Shown piece after piece: positions 1 through 7,646 of a stretch of 36,358 bases of DNA (positions within the stretch are counted from its first letter, which is position 1; the number at the start of each line of letters is the position of its first letter). Position numbers and translations under genes: made by a program. The DNA is from Pseudomonadota bacterium. GTDB lineage: Bacteria; Pseudomonadota; Gammaproteobacteria; Burkholderiales; Burkholderiaceae_B. Below the pieces are notes generated by a model. That model was given only the letters and a program-made list of their open reading frames with translations, was not told the origin of the DNA and did no database searches. The stretch lies in assembly GCA_023427085.1 (NCBI GenBank), contig JAEZBO010000192.1, positions 1-36,358 on the forward strand, given 5' to 3'.

Positions 1-519
1 GGCCTGCCGCTGCCACCCGCGGCCGGCAAGCGGCGGCTGGTGCTGCGGGTACACGAAGACTGGGTCGCCCGCCGCACGCCGGCGCTCGACCTGGCCGCCG
101 CCGCCAGTGCCGCGCCGCCCGCGTGGCAGCCCGGACTGGCCGCGCTTGCGGCGTTGGCCGATAACCGCGGCGTGCCCTTGCGGGTGTACGGCTCCCTGGC
201 CTGGCAGTCTTTGACCGGCCTGGCCTATCTGCATGCGGCGTCCGATCTCGACCTGTTGTGGGACGCTGGCGACGCCGCCCGGCGCGATGTCTTTTGCGTC
301 GAGCTGGCCGGCTGGAGCGCGCACAGCGGCATCGCGCTGGACGGCGAAATGTTGCTGGCGCCTGACTGCGCGGTGTCCTGGCGCGAGTGGCAGCGCGCCA
401 GCGCCGCCGCGCCGTACAGCATTGCCGCCCAGGTGCTGGTCAAACGATTGCGCGGCGCCCGGCTGATCGATCGAGCCGCCGCGGCGTGCGCCGCAGACAT
501 GCAGGTGTTGGCATGCTGA
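1..519 (+). CDS. mdcG: Malonate decarboxylase holo-ACP synthase MdcG (5' truncated by window edge)
   Basis: The reading frame is open from base 1 and ends at TGA 517-519, so the N-terminus (roughly 30 residues) lies outside the window. MdcG transfers the 2'-(5''-triphosphoribosyl)-3'-dephospho-CoA group onto the malonate decarboxylase acyl carrier protein; it is related to CitX/nucleotidyltransferases. Visible signatures are RVYGSLAWQSLTGL followed by SDLDLLWD, the paired-Asp nucleotidyltransferase motif, then a C-terminal VLVKR segment. The next gene, mdcB, makes the prosthetic group precursor, and its ATG (513) overlaps this stop. Family assignment rests on the motif plus the mdcB/mdcH neighbours. 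Confidence 0.88.
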   Translation, partial: GLPLPPAAGKRRLVLRVHEDWVARRTPALDLAAAASAAPPAWQPGLAALAALADNRGVPLRVYGSLAWQSLTGLAYLHAASDLDLLWDAGDAARRDVFCVELAGWSAHSGIALDGEMLLAPDCAVSWREWQRASAAAPYSIAAQVLVKRLRGARLIDRAAAACAADMQVLAC

Positions 520-1409
520 AGATCGCGCTGCCGCTGCCTGCAGATGCGACCGATCCGGTCTTGCCCGATCGCGCGGTGGCGGCGATGCTGGCGCGTCATG
601 CGGTGCGCAGCCTGCATGCCGAACTGGTGCTCCATCCCAAGCCCGGCCTGGTCAGCCTGCACGACAACGGCAGCCACCACGACATGGATGCGTCGACCTT
701 CGTGCGCAGCCTGTTTTCGCTGCGTCGTTATTACGGCGACATCGCGCTGGCCGGCATGCAGCAGGCCGGCTTCGCGCGGCTGCGCGAGCTCGGCATCGAT
801 GCCGAGCGCCGCATGCTCGCGGCCACCTCGCAGGTCAACACGCACCGCGGCGCCATCTTTGCACTGGGCCTGCTGGCCGCGGCCGCCGGCCATCTGTGGC
901 AGCAGCGCCAGCCCGCCAGCGATGGCGCCTGGCGCCAGGTGTTGACCGAGCGCTGGGCGCGCGCCTTGCTGGTGATGCCGGCCGCCGCGGTGCCGACGCA
1001 CGGCATGCAGGCGGCCGCCCGCTTTCGCGCCGGCGGCGCGCGGCAGCAGGCCGCCCAAGGTTTCCCCGCCGTCTTCGAACTGGCGCTGCCGGCGCTGCGC
1101 GACGCGCAGGCACGCGGTGCCGCGGTGCAACACGCGCGGCTGCACGCGTTCTTCTGCATCCTGGCCGAACTCGAGGACACCAATCTGCTGCATCGTGGCG
1201 GTGCCGACGGGCTGGTCTGGATGCGGGCGCAGGCGCGCGGCTTTCTCGACGCCGGCAGCATCTGGGCGGCGGACTGGCAGGCCCACGCGCAGGCGCTGCA
1301 TCACGCCACCTGCGCGCGGCGGCTGTCGCCCGGCGGCAGCGCCGACCTGCTGGCGGCAGCGTGTCTGGTGCACGCGTGGCAGACCGATCGCGAGGCGGGC
1401 TTGCGATGA
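513..1409 (+). CDS. mdcB: Triphosphoribosyl-dephospho-CoA synthase MdcB (CitG family)
   Basis: 298 aa. It makes 2'-(5''-triphosphoribosyl)-3'-dephospho-CoA from ATP and dephospho-CoA, the precursor of the malonate decarboxylase prosthetic group. CitG/MdcB hallmarks are visible: HPKPGLVSLHDNGSHHDMD at residues 41-59, NTHRGAIFALGLL near 110, an MPAAAVPTHGMQ segment, and EDTNLLHRGG in the C-terminal third. The ATG at 513 overlaps the mdcG stop and the TGA (1407-1409) overlaps the mdcH ATG (1406), so translation is probably coupled. A longer in-frame reading exists upstream (387), but it would overlap mdcG deeply; the start at 513 gives the normal family N-terminus. Confidence 0.92.
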   Translation: MLKIALPLPADATDPVLPDRAVAAMLARHAVRSLHAELVLHPKPGLVSLHDNGSHHDMDASTFVRSLFSLRRYYGDIALAGMQQAGFARLRELGIDAERRMLAATSQVNTHRGAIFALGLLAAAAGHLWQQRQPASDGAWRQVLTERWARALLVMPAAAVPTHGMQAAARFRAGGARQQAAQGFPAVFELALPALRDAQARGAAVQHARLHAFFCILAELEDTNLLHRGGADGLVWMRAQARGFLDAGSIWAADWQAHAQALHHATCARRLSPGGSADLLAAACLVHAWQTDREAGLR

Positions 1410-2326
1410 CGCTGGCCGTCCTGTGTCCGGGCCAAGGCGGGCAGCACGCCGGGATGTTCACGCGGCTACGCGGCCACGCGGCGGCCGAGCAGGTGCTCGA
1501 GTGCCTGGCCGACGTGTTGGGCGCGGGCTGGGCCGAGCTGCCCAATGATCCGCAGGCCTTGTTCCTGAACCGTCATGCGCAACCCTTGTTGTGCGTGGCG
1601 CAGTACGCCTGCTGGCAGGCGCTGGGTGATGTGTTGCACGAAGCCGTCGCGGTCGCCGGCTACAGCGCCGGCGAAGTGACGGCGCATGCCTGCGCCGGTC
1701 TGCTGGATGCGCCGGCGCTGGCTTCGGTCGCGCACGGCAGGGCGGCCTTGATGGACCGGCTGGCCCGGCCGGGCGGGCTGCTGGCGGTGCGCGGCCTGCG
1801 CCGCGGCGACATCGAACAGGCCTGCGCGCGGCATGGCGCCAGCGTGGCGATCGTCAACGGCGAGGATGCGTTCGTGGTCGGTGCGGCGTTGCCGGCGCTG
1901 CACGCACTCGCCGATCAGGTGCAGCAGGCCGGCGCGCAAGTCACGCCGTTGAAGGTCGGCGTACCCTCGCATACCCCCTTGCTGCGCGACGCCGTCGCGC
2001 CTTTCGCCGAATTGCTGCACGGCACACTGCGCGGCGCGTTGCAAAAAACCGTCATCGCCGGCATCGATGCCGATCGCGTCGCCAACACCGCGGCAGCGAT
2101 CGAAACCTTGTCGCGACAGCTGGCGCAAACGATCGAATGGGCCCGTTGCATGGACACCCTCTACGAGCGTGGATGCCGCGTATTCATTGAGCTTGGGCCC
2201 GGCAGCGCCTTGTCGCGTCTGATCGTCGCGCGCCATGCCGACGTGCGCGCACGATCGATCGACGACTTCCAGACATTGGCCGGTGCGCGTGCCTGGTTGG
2301 CGCGCGAGGTCGACGCGCTGCGTTGA
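1406..2326 (+). CDS. mdcH: Malonate decarboxylase acyltransferase subunit MdcH
   Basis: 306 aa, FabD-like malonyl transferase that loads the malonate decarboxylase ACP from malonyl-CoA (epsilon subunit). Motifs: PGQGGQHAGM at residues 8-17, nucleophile motif GYSAGE at 85-90 (Ser87), a conserved Arg in HGRAALMDRL, catalytic His in VPSHTPLL (His189), and a C-terminal FIELGPGSALSRLI. The start overlaps the mdcB stop (ATGA). It is the last mdc gene here: the next 100 bp is non-coding and leads into an unrelated histone-like gene. The regular family length supports an intact gene. Confidence 0.93.
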   Translation: MTLAVLCPGQGGQHAGMFTRLRGHAAAEQVLECLADVLGAGWAELPNDPQALFLNRHAQPLLCVAQYACWQALGDVLHEAVAVAGYSAGEVTAHACAGLLDAPALASVAHGRAALMDRLARPGGLLAVRGLRRGDIEQACARHGASVAIVNGEDAFVVGAALPALHALADQVQQAGAQVTPLKVGVPSHTPLLRDAVAPFAELLHGTLRGALQKTVIAGIDADRVANTAAAIETLSRQLAQTIEWARCMDTLYERGCRVFIELGPGSALSRLIVARHADVRARSIDDFQTLAGARAWLAREVDALR

Positions 2327-2426
2327 AATTCGTCGTGTCGATGCGTGTGAATGCAGCGTGCATGCGTAATGATCTCTACAATTGCGATTGAATAACTCGT
2401 TATCAATTGCCCAAGGAGGTCTCCGG
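2327..2426 (+). promoter_or_regulatory. Leader/promoter region of the histone H1-like gene
   Basis: A 100-bp gap, noticeably more AT-rich than its surroundings. A TACAAT (2377-2382) could be a -10 element, but no good -35 is seen at the right distance. Between it and the start lies an imperfect palindrome centred on ATAAC-TC-GTTAT (2392-2403), flanked by CAATTG on both sides. A strong Shine-Dalgarno AAGGAGGT (2413-2420) sits 6 bp before the ATG at 2427 and fixes that start. Confidence 0.45.
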
Positions 2427-3551
2427 ATGGCTACGACTGCAAAGCAACCCGCTGTTAAGAAAGCGCCCGCAACCAAGGTTGCTGCCAAGAAGGCACCGGC
2501 CAAGGCCGCAAAAGCGCCTGCCAAGAAAACCACTGCAGTGAAGGCACCGGCCAAGAAAGCCACCGCCAGCAAGCCTGCAGCCAAGAAGGTTGTCGTGAAA
2601 AAGGCGGCTGCCAAGCCCGCGGCCAAGAAGGCGGTTGCCAAAAAAGTCGTAGCGAAGAAAGCCGTCGCCAAGAAGGCCACGGTTGCCAAGACCCCCGTGA
2701 AGAAAGCCGCGGTCAAGAAGGCTGCCGCCAAGCCGGCCGCCAAGAAGGCCGTCGTCAAGAAAGCCGCTGCCAAGCCGGCCGCCAAGAAGGCCGTGAGCAA
2801 GAAAGCCGCCGTCAAGCCGGCCGCCAAGAAAGCCGTGAGCAAGAAAGCCGCCGTCAAGCCGGCCGCCAAGAAAGCCGTGGTCAAGAAGGCTGCTGCCAAG
2901 CCGGCCGCCAAGAAGGCAGTGGTCAAGAAGGCCGCCGCCAAGCCCGCCGCCAAGAAGGCCGTGGTCAAGAAGGCCGCCGCCAAGCCGGCCGCCAAGAAGG
3001 CCGTGGTCAAGAAGGCTGCCGCCAAGCCCGCCGCCAAGAAGGCCGTGAGCAAGACCGCCGCCGCCAAGCCTGCCGCCAAGAAGGCCGTGGCCAAGAAGGC
3101 GGCCGCCCCCGCTGCTGCGCCGGCCGCCGCCAAGCCGGCCAAGAAGGCGACCAAGCCGGCCGCCAAGAAAGCCGCCAGCCTGCCGCCCGCGCCGGTCGAC
3201 AAGCCCGCCGTCCAGGCCCCGGCTGCCGACGCCGCCCAACCCAAGGCCAAGGCCAAGCGCGCACCGCGCAAGTCGAACCGCCTGCCGGTCGCCGAGGCCG
3301 TGCGTCAGGCTGCCGAAGCCGTCAAGCAGGCACGCGAAGAGACCGCCGCCGTCACCGCCTACACCGGCGTGCCGTTTGGTTCGGCCCAGCAAGCGTCGAC
3401 CGACGGCCATGCGGCGCAGGACCAGGCTGCCGAGGCCGCCCGCGTCGCCGAGCTCGAACGCCACCAGCAGGCACCGCAGAGCATCGAAGCCACGGCTACG
3501 CACCGCAACCTGGCGCGCGGTGACCAGACCAAGCGCCCGGGCAATCAATAA
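2427..3551 (+). CDS. Histone H1-like DNA-binding protein (Lys/Ala/Pro-rich)
   Basis: 374 aa, extremely rich in Lys, Ala and Pro. Bordetella BpH1 and chlamydial HctB are the known relatives of this composition; they bind DNA non-specifically through repeated (S/A)PAKK-type motifs and compact the nucleoid. Residues 1-96 hold irregular AKK/PAKK motifs; residues 97-222 are nine tandem copies of a 14-residue unit close to KKAAAKPAAKKAVV; residues 223-250 are Ala/Pro/Lys; residues about 275-374 are a non-repetitive, less basic tail (KSNRLPVAEAVRQAAEAVKQ, probably helical, then a polar end). The start is set by AAGGAGGT 6 bp upstream. It is longer than BpH1 (about 180 aa), so unit number may have expanded. 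Confidence 0.85.
   Translation: MATTAKQPAVKKAPATKVAAKKAPAKAAKAPAKKTTAVKAPAKKATASKPAAKKVVVKKAAAKPAAKKAVAKKVVAKKAVAKKATVAKTPVKKAAVKKAAAKPAAKKAVVKKAAAKPAAKKAVSKKAAVKPAAKKAVSKKAAVKPAAKKAVVKKAAAKPAAKKAVVKKAAAKPAAKKAVVKKAAAKPAAKKAVVKKAAAKPAAKKAVSKTAAAKPAAKKAVAKKAAAPAAAPAAAKPAKKATKPAAKKAASLPPAPVDKPAVQAPAADAAQPKAKAKRAPRKSNRLPVAEAVRQAAEAVKQAREETAAVTAYTGVPFGSAQQASTDGHAAQDQAAEAARVAELERHQQAPQSIEATATHRNLARGDQTKRPGNQ
2715..3092 (+). repeat. Nine 42-bp tandem repeats within the histone-like gene
   Basis: Nine in-frame units encode residues 97-222. Units differ mostly by silent changes and by the residue pair at the end (VV, VS or VA) and Ala/Val at position 5. Two adjacent units (near 2799-2882) are almost identical, and so are those around 2925-3010, indicating recent duplication by slippage or unequal recombination. 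Confidence 0.9.
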
Positions 3552-3578
3552 GGCGCAAGCCAGCCCGGCAGTACCGTC

Positions 3579-3618
3579 AATAAAAAACCCCTGGCCGCGA
3601 GGCCAGGGGTTTTTTATT
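3579..3618. terminator. Bidirectional Rho-independent terminator
   Basis: A perfect 18-bp inverted repeat (3579-3596 and 3601-3618) with a GCGA loop. The GC core CCCCTGGCC is flanked by an A-run on the left and a T-run on the right, so it works in both directions. It sits between the convergent histone-like gene (stop 3551) and the phytochrome operon (stop 3664). Confidence 0.93.
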
Positions 3619-3663
3619 GGGCGGCGAACGACGGCACCGGCCGTCGTCGACGGCCAGGCGCGA

Positions 3664-4314
3664 TCAGCTGATCATCGGCACGGTGGCATGCCAGCCGGTC
3701 TGGTTGCCTTCGATCGCCCAGCCGTAGCGGCTGGCGATGCTGCGGGCTTCCTGCTCGGTCACCACCGACAGCCGCGCGTCGACCGGCGAAGGCTGCGCCG
3801 AGGCGTCCTCGCGCACGGTGGCGGTCAGGCGGCCCGATTCGTCGTAATCCAGCAGCAGCGTCGCGCCCTGGCGCATGTCCTGCAAGGTGTACAGCAGCCA
3901 GGCCAGCAGCACGTAGCGCGACGGCTGCACCTTGACGATGCGGCGCGTGTCGGTCTCTTCGGGCAGCTCGATCTTCTTGCCGCTCAGCAGCAAGTGCGTG
4001 AACAGCAGCTTGCGGCATTCGTACAGCAGGTTGTGCAGGTCTTCGAGGCTGCCGGTATCGGTGAACCAGTCGCCCAGGCTGCGGATCGCGTCCACACCGT
4101 CATCGAGCAACTGGTCGATGTCGTTCATCAATTGCGGCGCGCGCTCGGTCGGACCGGTGGGCGCGCTCATCGAGCGCGACAGCATCGCCGAGGCCAGCTT
4201 GGCGCTCGAGATCGGCTTGACGGCATCGTGGCGCAGCACCGGGAACACGTGCTCGAGCACCTTGAACTGCACGGCTTGCACACCGCCATCCGGCGTCTGG
4301 GATACCGAAGACAT
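3664..4314 (-). CDS. Degenerate histidine-kinase/phosphotransfer-like protein coupled to phytochrome
   Basis: 216 aa soluble protein. Near the N-terminus FPVLRHDAVKPIS (His29, Asp30, Pro34) resembles the H-box HDxxxP of a dimerisation/phosphotransfer (DHp) domain. A helical stretch follows, then a C-terminal alpha/beta region (VLLAWLLYTLQDMRQGATLLLDYDE ... ASRYGWAIEG) recalling a HATPase fold, but with no N, G1 or G2 nucleotide-binding boxes. The architecture is like ChpT/Spo0B-type phosphotransferases, although I cannot claim homology. Its ATG shares a base with the stop of the response regulator (TAATG at 4314), and AAGGAA lies 7 bp upstream. It is the last gene of the bphP operon, so it probably exchanges phosphate with, or regulates, that pair. 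Confidence 0.55.
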   Translation of the reverse strand: MSSVSQTPDGGVQAVQFKVLEHVFPVLRHDAVKPISSAKLASAMLSRSMSAPTGPTERAPQLMNDIDQLLDDGVDAIRSLGDWFTDTGSLEDLHNLLYECRKLLFTHLLLSGKKIELPEETDTRRIVKVQPSRYVLLAWLLYTLQDMRQGATLLLDYDESGRLTATVREDASAQPSPVDARLSVVTEQEARSIASRYGWAIEGNQTGWHATVPMIS

Positions 4315-4694
4315 TACAAGTTCCTTTTGTTCATCGCGTCGGCCAGGATGGCTTCCAGTACGTTGAGATCGACGGGTTTTTCCAACCACGAATCGAAGAT
4401 ATCGGTTTGTTGGCGCTGCATGCTCTTGGGCAGGCCGCTGAGCGCCATGATCATGGGTTTTTCACCCAGTTGCGCGCGCAGCCGCGTGGCGAGCTCGTAG
4501 CCATCGATATCCGGCAGGATGATGTCCACGATGATCACGTCGGGCTGCTCTTGCGCGGCCTTGGCCAGCGCTTGTGCGCCATCGCCAGCGACGCTGACTT
4601 CATGGCCCAGGATGCCGACGAACTCGGACAGCAGTTCGGAGGCGAGATCGTTGTCATCGACGATCAGGACCCGCATGGGAGAAGGAGCATTCAT
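4314..4694 (-). CDS. Single-domain CheY-like response regulator
   Basis: 126 aa, receiver domain only, no output domain. Acidic pocket Asp13-Asp14 (VDDND), phosphoacceptor Asp57 (IIVDIILPDIDG), Ser86 (ALSG) and Lys106 (LEKPV) are all present, so it should be phosphorylatable. The start at 4694 overlaps the phytochrome stop (4-bp overlap), and its stop overlaps the next ATG, so all three genes are translationally coupled. Met7 is an alternative start. Its likely phosphodonor is the upstream phytochrome kinase, as in classic BphP-response regulator pairs; the lack of an effector domain suggests relay to the third gene or protein-protein output. Confidence 0.93.
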   Translation of the reverse strand: MNAPSPMRVLIVDDNDLASELLSEFVGILGHEVSVAGDGAQALAKAAQEQPDVIIVDIILPDIDGYELATRLRAQLGEKPMIMALSGLPKSMQRQQTDIFDSWLEKPVDLNVLEAILADAMNKRNL

Positions 4695-6916
4695 GGCTGT
4701 TTTTCGCCGTTGGAACTGAAAGAAATGGGCGTCGCGCTGCCCGTGAGCGGCAGCCTGACCTCGAATCGTACCTTGCCTTCGCCCGATCGCACCGAAATCG
4801 ACCCGGCGTGGCCCTTGATGACCTGGTCGGCGATGTACAGCCCCAGCCCCAGTCCGCTGCGGTTGCGGTCGCGTCCAAGCGATTCCGGCTTGAACGGCGA
4901 GAACAGATGGTCCATCAACTCGGCGGGGATCGGCGCGCTTTCGTTGCTGACCGCCACGACGATCGCGCTCTCGTCGCGCCAGGCCGACAGCTCGATCGGC
5001 GAGCCAGGGTGGCCGTGCTTGCGCGCGTTGCTCAGCAGATTGGCGAACACCTGCGCCAGCCGGTCCGGATCGGCGTGCAGCAGCAGCGCCGGCTCGATCT
5101 CGGCGTGCAGCGGCGCGCCCGGGTTGGCGACCTGCGACTCTTCGGCCAGGTCACCGAGGATGCGCGACAGGTCGCACTCCTGCGGTTGCATGCCCAGCCC
5201 CAGGCCGCCCTGCAGCCGGGACAGGTCGAGCACCTGCGAGATCAGCCTTTGCATGCGGCCGCTGGACGAGCGGATGCGCTCGCCCATCTTGGCGCCCTTG
5301 GCGTCGGTGCGGGTCAGCAGCGTCGCCGCCATCGAGATCGAATGCAGCGGATCGCGCAGGTCGTGGCCCAGCATCGCCAGCAGCGCGGTGCGCGCGCGGT
5401 CCAGTTCGGCGGTGCGCGACTCGGCGATCTGCGCCAGTTCATCGCGTACCGTCTGTGCCGCTTCGATCTCCTCGAGCAGCCATGTCGACGCCGTGTCGCG
5501 CACGTCTTCGCGCCAGGCATCGAACGAGCCGCGCGGCGTCAGGCGCGGGCCCAGCGGTCCGACGGCGTACTGTTTTTCGGGCTTGCCGCCCCACACCACC
5601 GTCTCGATCTGTTCCTTGCGCAGCCAGATCAGCCAGCCGTTGTTCAGGCTGTCGAACTTGCAGGCCAGAAAGCCGCAATACGGCACCAGTTCGCTGCGCA
5701 GTTCGGGATGGTCGTACTTGAGGCTGTTGCACGACACCGTGCGCTGCCCGGTCGCATTGAGCGCGGTGATGATGCGCTGCACGTCGCCGCGCGGCGCGAT
5801 GCCGCTGCACACCGCGATGCTGCCGCCCCATACGCACAGCATTGCATCGCAGGGCAGCAGTTCGGCCGGCGTGGGCGCCTGGCTCGCCACCGCGGCCAGC
5901 AGATCCTCGGATTCGGTCGCCCGCAAGACGATGCGATTGACGATCGCCGCGACGTTCACCGCGCGTTGCGCACGCGCCTTGCTCTCGAAGCTGCCGATGC
6001 TGCTCGACAGCACCTGGGCCATCACCTCGCAGGCCATCCGCACCCCGTAGGCAACCTGCGCCGGCGCCATGTGGTGGCACGCGATCATGCCCCACAGGCG
6101 GCCGTCGAGCACGATCGAGATGCTCATCGAGGCATGCACGCCCATGTTGTGCAGGTATTCGACGTGGATCGGCGAGACGCTGCGCAGCACGCAGCCGCTC
6201 ATGTCCAGCGGTAGCGCATGCCGGCTCGACGCTGCCTGCACCGGCACCGGCACGTAGGTGGCATCGGCGATCAGCCGCAGCGTGTTGCGGATATACAGCC
6301 GCCGGGCCTGGGCCGGGATGTCGCTGGCGGGGTAGCGCCGGCCGACCCAGTCGTCCAGGTCCTCGCGGCGGCTTTCACGAACGATCTCGCCGCTGTCGTC
6401 GGGCCGGAAGCGATAGGCCATCACGCGGTCGAAACCGGTGATCGCGCGAACCTCTTCGACCGCGATGCCGAGCAGCGCGTCGATCGAACGCTGGCGGCGC
6501 AGCTTTTCGATCACCCGGTAGGCCCGGCTGATCGAGGCCGACAACGATTCAGGCGCTTCGTGGCGCAGTTCGAATTCGACGATGGTGTAGTCGTCGTCGT
6601 TGCGATGGCCGACGACGTCGTAGGGCCGCCCCTGCAGCGAGATGTCGAAAGGTTCGAATTCGGGTTCGGCCTGGTCGAGCCACGGCAGCAGGTCGGCCTG
6701 CAATGCGGCGGGCAGGCCCAGCGCCGGCAGGCGCGCGCCCAGCCCGGCGCGCAGGCCAAGCAGATCGCCCGCGGTCTCGCTGGCGTACAGCAGCTCGCGG
6801 TCGGCGCCAAAGGCCAGCAGACAGCCCAAAGGTTGGATCGCACCCGGCACGTGGATGGGCTCGTTTTCGCAGTTTTCCAGCGTGACGGCTTGGGATGCGA
6901 GGGGCGGGCGGATCAT
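4691..6916 (-). CDS. bphP: Bacteriophytochrome histidine kinase (PAS-GAF-PHY-HisKA-HATPase)
   Basis: 741 aa red/far-red photoreceptor. Cys16 in LENCENEPIHVPGAIQP is the biliverdin attachment site of bacterial phytochromes. The GAF signature PASDIPAQ is at 196-203 (Asp199), chromophore-pocket His251 (SPIHVEYLHNMGV) and His281 (IACHHM) follow, and the PHY tongue PRxSF appears as PRGSF at 461-465. Kinase part: H-box GHDLRDPL (His518), N-box FANLLSNARKHG (Asn630) and G2 box GLGLGL at 688-693. The chromophore and kinase residues look intact, except that IQPHG, common in the family, reads IQPLG (Leu30). Heads an operon with a response regulator and a small kinase-like protein. No heme oxygenase (bphO) is nearby, so biliverdin must come from elsewhere. 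The Shine-Dalgarno is weak. Confidence 0.95.
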   Translation of the reverse strand: MIRPPLASQAVTLENCENEPIHVPGAIQPLGCLLAFGADRELLYASETAGDLLGLRAGLGARLPALGLPAALQADLLPWLDQAEPEFEPFDISLQGRPYDVVGHRNDDDYTIVEFELRHEAPESLSASISRAYRVIEKLRRQRSIDALLGIAVEEVRAITGFDRVMAYRFRPDDSGEIVRESRREDLDDWVGRRYPASDIPAQARRLYIRNTLRLIADATYVPVPVQAASSRHALPLDMSGCVLRSVSPIHVEYLHNMGVHASMSISIVLDGRLWGMIACHHMAPAQVAYGVRMACEVMAQVLSSSIGSFESKARAQRAVNVAAIVNRIVLRATESEDLLAAVASQAPTPAELLPCDAMLCVWGGSIAVCSGIAPRGDVQRIITALNATGQRTVSCNSLKYDHPELRSELVPYCGFLACKFDSLNNGWLIWLRKEQIETVVWGGKPEKQYAVGPLGPRLTPRGSFDAWREDVRDTASTWLLEEIEAAQTVRDELAQIAESRTAELDRARTALLAMLGHDLRDPLHSISMAATLLTRTDAKGAKMGERIRSSSGRMQRLISQVLDLSRLQGGLGLGMQPQECDLSRILGDLAEESQVANPGAPLHAEIEPALLLHADPDRLAQVFANLLSNARKHGHPGSPIELSAWRDESAIVVAVSNESAPIPAELMDHLFSPFKPESLGRDRNRSGLGLGLYIADQVIKGHAGSISVRSGEGKVRFEVRLPLTGSATPISFSSNGEKQP

Positions 6917-7108
6917 CTGGACGATATCGGTCTTGGACTAAAAATGGACGGCGCCAGGCGCCGTCGGTGTCTCCATGCAAGCTCGCATTGTGCCTTAAAT
7001 GCCAAACTGGTTTTCCATCTGCGCGACATTGTTACTTCGGCGTAGCATCCCAAGGCGTTCTATAGGGGTACATTTCGGTCCATCCCGAATTCAGTCCCTT
7101 TGTTCGCC

Positions 7109-7318
7109 ATGTTCACCACCGCCCCGAGTCTGACCGTCGAGCAGTTCCGCTGGATGAAGTTGTTGTCGGTCCAGCGCACCTTGCGCAGCGAAGAGCTGCC
7201 CGAGTCGGTGGCGCGCAGCCTGCTGGCCAGCGACTGGGTTCGGCAACAGGAAGGGGTCGCGACCATCACGCCGGCGGGCAAGGCAGTCTTGTCTTCGTAT
7301 ACCGGTCCGGTCTTTTGA
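7109..7318 (+). CDS. Small hypothetical protein (winged-helix-like)
   Basis: 69 aa from ATG 7109 (an in-frame TTG at 7100 would add three residues). Not recognised. The sequence EQFRWMKLLSVQRTL followed by LPESVARSLLASDWV and a C-terminal ATITPAGKAVLSS has the helix-helix-wing pattern of a small winged-helix protein; this is a fold guess only. It is divergent from bphP (192 bp between starts) and 25 bp ahead of another small ORF. No clear Shine-Dalgarno. Confidence 0.55.
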   Translation: MFTTAPSLTVEQFRWMKLLSVQRTLRSEELPESVARSLLASDWVRQQEGVATITPAGKAVLSSYTGPVF

Positions 7319-7343
7319 GACGACGAGCCTGCAGCCCCAGACC

Positions 7344-7589
7344 ATGAACGAGCAGTCACACAGCGCGGCCCCGCATGCCGCGCCGCACATAACAAGCTGG
7401 AACCCCGCCATGACCGACAAACACGACAGCGCTGCGTTGCACGCGCTCGACAACGACCCCAAGGCCATCACGTCGATGTTCGCCCGCATCGTCGCCCGAC
7501 AGGCTTCCGAGTCCGACTACGCGCTGTACATGAGCCAGTGGGACCGCCGCGCGGCGATCCACCGCGCCGCGCGCCGCGGCGCCGCCTGA
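7344..7589 (+). CDS. Small hypothetical protein
   Basis: 81 aa from ATG 7344, or 59 aa from ATG 7410 (MTDKHDSAALHAL), which may be the true start because the first 22 residues are His/Ala/Pro-rich and look non-conserved. Not recognised; contains helical DPKAITSMFARIVARQASESDYALYMSQWDRR and a basic C-terminus. Follows the 7109 gene by 25 bp and is probably co-transcribed. Neither start has a strong Shine-Dalgarno. Confidence 0.45.
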   Translation: MNEQSHSAAPHAAPHITSWNPAMTDKHDSAALHALDNDPKAITSMFARIVARQASESDYALYMSQWDRRAAIHRAARRGAA

Positions 7590-7646
7590 AGTAAACACTA
7601 CAGCCCACCCGTCAGGCGGGCTGCCTGCCCCTGTTCAATCCATTCG

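Noticed and set aside
225..1373. Long minus-strand open frame across the mdc genes
   Set aside because: Arg/Gln/His-rich translation typical of antisense to GC-rich genes; mdcG/mdcB on the plus strand carry clear family motifs.
1466..3271. Minus-strand 601-aa frame opposite the histone gene
   Set aside because: Leu/Ala/Gly/Phe-rich repeat is the mirror of the KKAAAKPAAKK coding repeat; the plus frame has a strong Shine-Dalgarno and terminator.
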